Source: Rhodocyclus tenuis
GTDB taxonomy: Bacteria; Pseudomonadota; Gammaproteobacteria; Burkholderiales; Rhodocyclaceae
Length of the DNA: 64,000 nt
Assembly: GCF_014197755.1 (NCBI RefSeq)
Contig: NZ_JACIGE010000014.1
Coordinates: 50,161 to 114,160 of the forward strand
Direction: 5' to 3'
In this document: positions 59,195-64,000 of the stretch, one piece after another
How positions within the stretch are numbered: the first letter of the stretch is position 1
Layout of the letters: every line of letters starts with the position of its first letter
Made by a program: the position numbers and the translations under genes
Notes under the pieces: model-generated
Told to the model about the DNA's origin: nothing
The model's input: only the letters and a program-made list of their open reading frames with translations
Database searches by the model: none

Positions 59195-59931
59195 AGTTGC
59201 GCCGGTTTCGGCGCCGCTTCGGCATCAGTGCGCCGAAGCTGGCGATCGGCACCCACGTCGAGTGGCGCTGGCGCTTTCTTGCGGCCGTTACGGCCGTGCT
59301 GGGGGCGCTGGGTCTTTCCGCCGCGGCTTACGAATTTGGACAGCGAGCATCGGGTGCGCCCGGCGACAATGTCGGCCAAGTCCGTGCCTTGCAGCAGCGA
59401 GTCAGCGAACTCGAGGACGAGGCGTCACGTCTGCGCAGTGCGGCGGGGGCCGGCGAAAGCAGTCTGCAGATCGAACGTGTGGCACAGCAGCAGTTGACCA
59501 AACAGGTGCGCGCGCTTGAGGCGGAAAACAGCGCGCTCAGGGACGACCTGGCTTTCTTCGAGGGGTTGATTCCTGCGTCGGAGTCCGCTGCCGATGTGAG
59601 CGTCCGCATCCATCGTTTGCGCGTCGAGCCGGATGCGAGCACCGGGCAGTATCGCTATCGCATGCTGCTGGTGAACAATGGTGGCAAGCCGCAGAAGGAG
59701 TTTCGTGGAACATTGCAGCTATTGGTGAAGGTGCAGCGTCCCGCCGGAGATGCTATGATCACCATCCCTTCGGGCGGTGAGCCTGATGTTGCGAAATTTA
59801 GAATTGAAATCAAGCACTTCCAGCGCATTGAAGGGGGTTTTTCGGTGCCGGCTGGAAATGCCGTCAAATCAGTCGAGGCGCGCCTGATGCAGGATGGCGA
59901 AGTGCGTGCCCGCCAGTCCGTTACGCTCTAG
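59170..59931 (+). CDS. Membrane-anchored coiled-coil protein (DUF6776-like)
   Basis: 253 residues. One membrane helix at ~33-53 ([21 protein letters not shown]), a coiled coil at ~68-130 ([22 protein letters not shown], then [27 protein letters not shown]), and a C-terminal beta domain ([30 protein letters not shown]). I believe this is the family called DUF6776. It starts inside argC and lies 13 bases before the bactofilin gene, so it may help place that cytoskeletal element at the membrane (inference). Confidence 0.8.
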   Translation: MATARTSLKLRRFRRRFGISAPKLAIGTHVEWRWRFLAAVTAVLGALGLSAAAYEFGQRASGAPGDNVGQVRALQQRVSELEDEASRLRSAAGAGESSLQIERVAQQQLTKQVRALEAENSALRDDLAFFEGLIPASESAADVSVRIHRLRVEPDASTGQYRYRMLLVNNGGKPQKEFRGTLQLLVKVQRPAGDAMITIPSGGEPDVAKFRIEIKHFQRIEGGFSVPAGNAVKSVEARLMQDGEVRARQSVTL

Positions 59932-59944
59932 CTGGAGGCTCATC

Positions 59945-60346
59945 ATGTTCGGTGTCAAGAACGGCAGCAAGCCACAAAACAAGATCGATAGCCTGATCGG
60001 CGCCGGAACACGTATCGAGGGGCATGTCACCTTTTCGGGCGGCTTGCGTGTCGATGGCGAGATCCACGGCAACGTGCGCGCCGAGAAAGAGCAGACCGGG
60101 ACGCTGGTCATCAGCGAGCAGGCCCGCGTCGAAGGTGAAATCACGGTCGGCCACGTCATCATCAACGGCACGGTCATTGGTCCGGTCTGTGCTGCTGAGT
60201 CGCTGGAACTTCACCCCAACGCCAGGGTCACAGGTGACGTCGAGTATCACCAACTGGAGATGCAGCAAGGGGCGGTGGTGCAGGGCAGGTTGGTGCATCA
60301 GACGAGCGGGAAGACCGTCGAGCTCAAGCTGGCCAGCAGCAACTGA
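59945..60346 (+). CDS. Bactofilin
   Basis: 133 residues. Polymer-forming cytoskeletal protein: right-handed beta-helix repeats with G at regular spacing (IEGHVTFSGGLRVDGEIHGNVRAEKEQTGTLVISEQARVEGEITVGHVIINGTVIGPVCAAESLELHPNARVTGDVEYHQLEMQQGAVVQGRLVH). N-terminal tail is short. GGAGG lies before the ATG at 59945. Bactofilins scaffold cell-shape and wall enzymes, and an M23 endopeptidase gene lies 0.5 kb away on the other strand, a pairing seen in other bacteria. Confidence 0.93.
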   Translation: MFGVKNGSKPQNKIDSLIGAGTRIEGHVTFSGGLRVDGEIHGNVRAEKEQTGTLVISEQARVEGEITVGHVIINGTVIGPVCAAESLELHPNARVTGDVEYHQLEMQQGAVVQGRLVHQTSGKTVELKLASSN

Positions 60347-60407
60347 ATTGCCCCGGGCAGTCCAATTCACAATTGCCTGAATAGGCAGGCTAACCAGGAG
60401 TCATGCG

Positions 60408-60758
60408 ATGAACGCAGCAACCGATATCCCTTCCCCCTTCATCTTCACCGACAGCGCCGCCAACAAGGTGCGTGAGTTGATCGAAGAGGAAGGCAACGCC
60501 GACCTCAAGCTTCGCGTGTTCGTATCCGGCGGCGGTTGCTCCGGCTTCCAGTATGGATTTACCTTCGAGGAAGTCGCCAACGACGACGACACTGCGATGG
60601 AGAAGAACGGTGTCACCCTGTTGGTCGACCCGATGAGCTATCAGTATCTCGTCGGCGCCGAGATCGACTACTCCGAAGGTTTGGAAGGTTCGCAGTTCGT
60701 CATTCGCAATCCGAACGCCACCTCGACCTGCGGCTGCGGCTCGTCGTTTTCGGCCTGA
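60408..60758 (+). CDS. erpA: Iron-sulfur cluster insertion protein ErpA
   Basis: 116 residues, A-type carrier. The three ligand cysteines are in [11 protein letters not shown] and [10 protein letters not shown]. Delivers Fe-S clusters to apoproteins. AGGAG before the ATG. Followed by a strong bidirectional terminator. Confidence 0.96.
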   Translation: MNAATDIPSPFIFTDSAANKVRELIEEEGNADLKLRVFVSGGGCSGFQYGFTFEEVANDDDTAMEKNGVTLLVDPMSYQYLVGAEIDYSEGLEGSQFVIRNPNATSTCGCGSSFSA

Positions 60759-60782
60759 TCTCCCGTTCGCGCTGCGCAGGAA

Positions 60783-60814
60783 ATGAAAAAGGCGGCTTCG
60801 GCCGCCTTTTTCAT
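60783..60814. terminator. Bidirectional terminator between erpA and the M23 peptidase
   Basis: ATGAAAAAGGCGGC-TTCG-GCCGCCTTTTTCAT: 14-pair perfect stem, TTCG loop, A- and T-tracts on both sides. Confidence 0.95.
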
Positions 60815-60880
60815 GCGCTGTACGCGCCGCATCCGAAACGCCTTGAAGGCTCTTTCGTGCGTCGTCCGCTCGAAACGACG

Positions 60881-62242
60881 CTATTCGCTGGTGGTCACGG
60901 AAACCTGACGCGCAAGCTGCATCAGTTCGTCCTGTGCGGGCAGCGAGTTGCGGAAACTGGCCAGTTGTTTCGGATCCAGCGGCGTCGCCGGCGGCAGATT
61001 CACCGCGAGCGGATTCACCTGCTGTCCGTTGATCCGGAATTCGTAGTGCAGATGCGGGCCGGTTGCCAGTCCGGTTTGCCCGACATAAGCGACGGTTTCA
61101 CCCTGTTGCACCGACGTGCCCTTGCGGATGCCGGCGGCGAAGCCCTTGAGGTGGCCGTAGGCCGACGAATAGGCGCCGCTGTGGCGGATGACCAGCAGAT
61201 TTCCGTAGCCGCTCTGCTGCCCCGCGAATTCGACGACGCCGTCGGCGACGGTGCGCACGCTGGTGCCGATCGGCGCGCCATAGTCGACGCCCTTGTGTGC
61301 GCGCCAAGTTTGCAGCACGGGGTGAAAGCGCGCGCTGGTGAAACCTGAGGTGACGCGCGAGAACTCCAGCGGCGAGCGCAGGAAAGCCTTGCGCAGGCTC
61401 TCCCCGTTGCGGCTGTAATAGCCGCCGTGGCCGTCGCTCGTAGTGTGCCAGTAGGCCGTGAAGGTCTTCTGGTTATTGACGAATTCGGCGGCGAGTATGC
61501 GGCCGCTGCGCACGAACTGGCCGCGATGTTGCAACATCTCGTAGACCACCGAGAAACGGTCGCCCTTGCGCAGGTCGCGCAGGAAGTCAATGTCGGCGCC
61601 GAAGACCTCGGCCAGTTGTGTGGCGACCGCATCGGGAATGCCGGCGGTGTCGGTCGCGCCGAACAGCGAGTAGCGAATTTCCCCGGACTTGAAAACAGTA
61701 CGCGCCTCCAGCGTCATCGCCTGTTCGCTTGCCTCGAGGCGGCCGTTGCGCCGTTCGACGACCAGCGACGCGTCCTTGCCGTTGAGCGGGAAATAAAGCG
61801 TGTGCAGATCGCCGCCTTCACCGGTGCGTACCGAAACGGCCTTGCCCGGGCGCAGTTGCCGCGCGATCTGTTGCGTGCGCGGATCGTTGCGGATGAAGTT
61901 GAACGCCTCGGCGTCGTTGACGCCAAGCCGGATGAGCAGTGAAGAGAGTGTGTCGCCGCGCTGGACGCGCTCCTCGCGCAGGTACTCGTTGTCGGCAGAA
62001 ACGCCGACCAGCTGTGGTGCCAGGGCATCGAGCGTTTCCACGATGGTCTGCTGCGCGACATTGTTTGCGTTGTCGGCCGGGGCGGTGGCGAAGGCGGCCA
62101 TCATGCCCAGCAGAGAGAAGGCGCCGATTCCCGCGAGCGGCCAGCGCAGGCGGCCGACGCGTTCGATGCCCGGATGGGAATGCGCTAGAATCCACAATCT
62201 TTCGCGGCGACTCGGTTCGCGGCTATTTTCTGGATTGTTCAT
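60881..62242 (-). CDS. M23 peptidoglycan endopeptidase, MepM-like
   Basis: 453 residues. Membrane helix at ~35-55 (AGIGAFSLLGMMAAFATA), an OapA/LysM-like region (EERVQRGDTLSSLLIRLGVNDAEAFNFIRND), and a LytM domain (~300-410) with zinc motifs HKGVDYG and GPHLHYEFRING. All zinc ligands are present. Likely a cross-link cleaving enzyme needed for wall growth. The ATG at 62242 is preferred to a TTG 7 codons upstream. Divergent from tyrS. Confidence 0.92.
   Translation of the reverse strand: MNNPENSREPSRRERLWILAHSHPGIERVGRLRWPLAGIGAFSLLGMMAAFATAPADNANNVAQQTIVETLDALAPQLVGVSADNEYLREERVQRGDTLSSLLIRLGVNDAEAFNFIRNDPRTQQIARQLRPGKAVSVRTGEGGDLHTLYFPLNGKDASLVVERRNGRLEASEQAMTLEARTVFKSGEIRYSLFGATDTAGIPDAVATQLAEVFGADIDFLRDLRKGDRFSVVYEMLQHRGQFVRSGRILAAEFVNNQKTFTAYWHTTSDGHGGYYSRNGESLRKAFLRSPLEFSRVTSGFTSARFHPVLQTWRAHKGVDYGAPIGTSVRTVADGVVEFAGQQSGYGNLLVIRHSGAYSSAYGHLKGFAAGIRKGTSVQQGETVAYVGQTGLATGPHLHYEFRINGQQVNPLAVNLPPATPLDPKQLASFRNSLPAQDELMQLARQVSVTTSE
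62186..62191 (+). promoter_or_regulatory. tyrS: Possible -10 of the tyrS promoter inside the M23 gene
   Basis: TAGAAT followed by CC, within the 5' coding part of the divergent peptidase gene, 142 bases before tyrS. It matches the TAGAATCC seen before lpxC and secA but lacks the TG extension. Confidence 0.35.
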
Positions 62243-62332
62243 GGTCTGCCGTGACGGGTGCAAAAACGCTCGCGGGAGTCTAGCAAAAAAACGTCCCTGT
62301 CAGTCACGGCCGGGCCATTGAAAGGGTTTTTC

Positions 62333-63535
62333 ATGATCGATGTCGAGAGCAGTCTGGCTCTGATCAAGCGCGGCGCTGAAGAGTTGCTGGTCGAGGCCGA
62401 GTTGGTGGAGAAGCTGAAGAGCGGCCGGCCGCTGCGCATCAAGGCAGGTTTCGACCCGACGGCGCCGGATCTGCACCTCGGGCACACGGTTCTGCTCAAC
62501 AAGCTGCGGCACTTTCAGGAGCTAGGGCACCACGTCATGTTCCTGATCGGCGACTTCACCGGCATGATCGGTGACCCGAGCGGCAAGAATACGACACGGC
62601 CGCCGCTGACGCGCGAGCAGATCCTTGAGAACGCCAAGACATATCAGGAGCAGGTGTTCAAGATTCTCGATCCGCAGTTGACGGAAATCTGTTTCAACTC
62701 GGCCTGGATCGAACCGCTCGGCGCTGCCGGCATGCTGCGCTTGGCGTCGACGCACACCGTCGCGCGCATGCTTGAGCGCGACGATTTCGCCAAGCGCTAC
62801 GCTGGTGGCCAGCCGATCGCCATTCACGAGTTTCTCTACCCGCTATGTCAGGGCTATGACTCGGTGGCGATGCGTGCCGATGTCGAGCTCGGCGGTACCG
62901 ACCAGAAATTCAATCTGCTGGTCGGGCGTGAATTGCAGAAACACTACGGGCAGGCGCCCCAATGTGTACTGATGATGCCGCTGCTGGTCGGGCTCGATGG
63001 CGTCAACAAGATGTCGAAGTCGCTTGGCAACTATGTGGGCATCAGCGAGGCGCCGCGCGAGATCTTCGGCAAGCTGATGTCCGTCTCTGACGAATTGATG
63101 TGGCGCTACTACGAGCTTCTGTCTTTCCGCAGTCTCGCCGAAATCGCGGCGCTGCGGGGCGAAGTGCGTGAAGGCCGCAATCCTCGCGACGCCAAGGTCG
63201 CGCTCGCGCAGGAGATCGTCGCTCGCTTCCACGGACAGCAGGCGGCTGACGATGCCCTGAGCGATTTCGAAGCACGCTTCCGGCACGGCGGAGTGCCCGA
63301 CGATATTGACGAGGTATCGTTGTCCGGTGCCGGGCCTTGGCCGCTGGCGCAGGTGCTCAAGCAGGCCGGCCTCAGTGCCAGTACCTCCGAGGCCTTGCGC
63401 ATGATCGACCAGGGCGGCGTGCGCGTGGACGGAGAAAAGATAAGCGATCGCGGACTGGTGCTGGCGGGCAGCGGCCCCTTCGTCCTGCAGGTTGGCAAGA
63501 GAAGGTTTGCCCGCATCAGTTTCGTTTCCCTCTGA
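62333..63535 (+). CDS. tyrS: Tyrosyl-tRNA synthetase
   Basis: 400 residues. Class I motifs HLGH at 48-51 ([15 protein letters not shown]) and KMSKS at 226-230 ([12 protein letters not shown]); the C-terminal S4 domain ([26 protein letters not shown]) binds tRNA. This is the TyrZ-like subtype, in which the signature is HxGH with KMSKS. AAGGG precedes the ATG. It lies just before the rRNA operon. Confidence 0.97.
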   Translation: MIDVESSLALIKRGAEELLVEAELVEKLKSGRPLRIKAGFDPTAPDLHLGHTVLLNKLRHFQELGHHVMFLIGDFTGMIGDPSGKNTTRPPLTREQILENAKTYQEQVFKILDPQLTEICFNSAWIEPLGAAGMLRLASTHTVARMLERDDFAKRYAGGQPIAIHEFLYPLCQGYDSVAMRADVELGGTDQKFNLLVGRELQKHYGQAPQCVLMMPLLVGLDGVNKMSKSLGNYVGISEAPREIFGKLMSVSDELMWRYYELLSFRSLAEIAALRGEVREGRNPRDAKVALAQEIVARFHGQQAADDALSDFEARFRHGGVPDDIDEVSLSGAGPWPLAQVLKQAGLSASTSEALRMIDQGGVRVDGEKISDRGLVLAGSGPFVLQVGKRRFARISFVSL

Positions 63536-63591
63536 AATCAGGTGCTTGCGCTGGTTCCTTGCGCTTTTCGGTGAAATTAACAGGAATATCG

Positions 63592-63619
63592 TTGACGCCC
63601 AGATTTGTGTCGGTATAAT
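63592..63619 (+). promoter_or_regulatory. rRNA operon promoter P1
   Basis: TTGACG, 16-base spacer, TATAAT, followed by TCGC. An AT-rich stretch precedes it. 362 bases before the 16S 5' end. Confidence 0.8.
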
Positions 63620-63736
63620 TCGCATCTCCGTTGCGGTTCTGGCGGGGCAAGTGCAGAAAAATCAATGGGTTAGCGGTTTTCATTGGGGGTTCTGAATTTG
63701 TTGGGCGAAAAGTTTTTGGTGGCGTCGAAATAAAGT

Positions 63737-63764
63737 TTGACACCCTCAAAAAGCTCTGTATAAT
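63737..63764 (+). promoter_or_regulatory. rRNA operon promoter P2 (consensus)
   Basis: TTGACA, 16-base spacer, TATAAT: perfect consensus hexamers. TATAATTCGC is shared with P1, so the two look duplicated. Confidence 0.9.
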
Positions 63765-63820
63765 TCGCCCCTCTGCTGCTGACGCGGCAGACGAAATTAA
63801 TCCAAGGGGTTGATTTCAAA

Positions 63821-63830
63821 GCTCTTTAAA
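63821..63830 (+). promoter_or_regulatory. rRNA antitermination boxA
   Basis: GCTCTTTAAA in the leader, close to the boxA consensus TGCTCTTTAAC bound by NusB/NusE so that Rho does not stop rRNA synthesis. Confidence 0.8.
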
Positions 63831-63980
63831 AACGAGACAATTGATAGGTGTGGGTACTTGTCGAGGTGAGCGGTCTTTCGGGATTGCGCGCTAAAAGATG
63901 TAGTACTCGCACTAGATGTAAAACTGTGATTTTGGGGAGACCCAGAATTGCGACGTCAAGCGAGAGTTTTATCAGGAATT

Positions 63981-64000
63981 AAACTGAAGAGTTTGATCCT
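63981..64000 (+). rRNA. rrs: 16S ribosomal RNA, 5' end only
   Basis: AAACTGAAGAGTTTGATCCT matches the conserved 5' end of bacterial 16S rRNA; the gene runs off the window. The mature 5' end is estimated by likeness to E. coli. Confidence 0.95.

Overview
The window is high-GC DNA from a betaproteobacterium, most likely a member of the Rhodocyclales. That placement is inferred from the gene set: Coq7-type ubiquinone hydroxylase, FolE2, DUF6776-type protein, CNP1-like protein, bactofilin and the dcw order. It is mostly conserved chromosomal core. No insertion sequence, prophage, CRISPR array or tRNA was seen. The right edge enters a ribosomal RNA operon: its two promoters, boxA and the first 20 or so bases of 16S rRNA are present.

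Left part (1-9119). A two-gene minus-strand operon encodes a decaheme c-type cytochrome (ten CxxCH) and an MtrB/PioB outer-membrane barrel cut by the window edge. This is a porin-cytochrome conduit for electron transfer across the outer membrane. An AraC-type regulator, an HDOD protein, the potassium transporter Kup, the heptose nucleotidyltransferase RfaE2 and a MerR/B12-binding photoreceptor-type repressor (LitR/CarH family) follow.

9120-17830. Divergent from the repressor is a nine-gene operon: folE2, FAD oxidoreductase, DUF1365, CFA-like methyltransferase, chalcone-isomerase-like protein, MFS transporter, DUF3833 lipoprotein, SDR and NTF2-like protein. Most junctions overlap. The shared control region has three copies of the palindrome TTGTCC-W-GGACAA around two overlapping divergent promoters. 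The methyltransferase lacks two bicarbonate-site residues of true cyclopropane synthases. I read the locus as a light/B12-controlled lipid-modification operon, possibly for methylated or furan fatty acids. This is the most striking system in the window.

17879-23505. dolP, gmhA/diaA, an exported HIRAN-domain protein and yraN lie divergent from rsmI. A 600-base gap follows with two stem-loops that share one 21-base loop in opposite orientation. Then come pyrC, a small lipoprotein and the RNase P RNA.

23506-43285. A complete division and cell wall cluster runs mraZ-rsmH-ftsL-ftsI-murE-murF-mraY-murD-ftsW-murG-murC-ddlB-ftsQ-ftsA-ftsZ-lpxC. MraZ-type TGGGN repeats precede it. A small membrane protein, dciA and an M23 peptidase follow.

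43373-64000. secA, argJ, a methyltransferase, apaG, rpe, gph, trpE (with a possible Trp-rich leader peptide), a lytic transglycosylase, proS, rppH, a CNP1-like protein, coq7 and an OsmC protein come first. An intergenic candidate small RNA with anti-Shine-Dalgarno CUCCUCC segments is next. Then rplM-rpsI, argC, a coiled-coil membrane protein, bactofilin, erpA, a second M23 peptidase, tyrS and the rRNA operon start.
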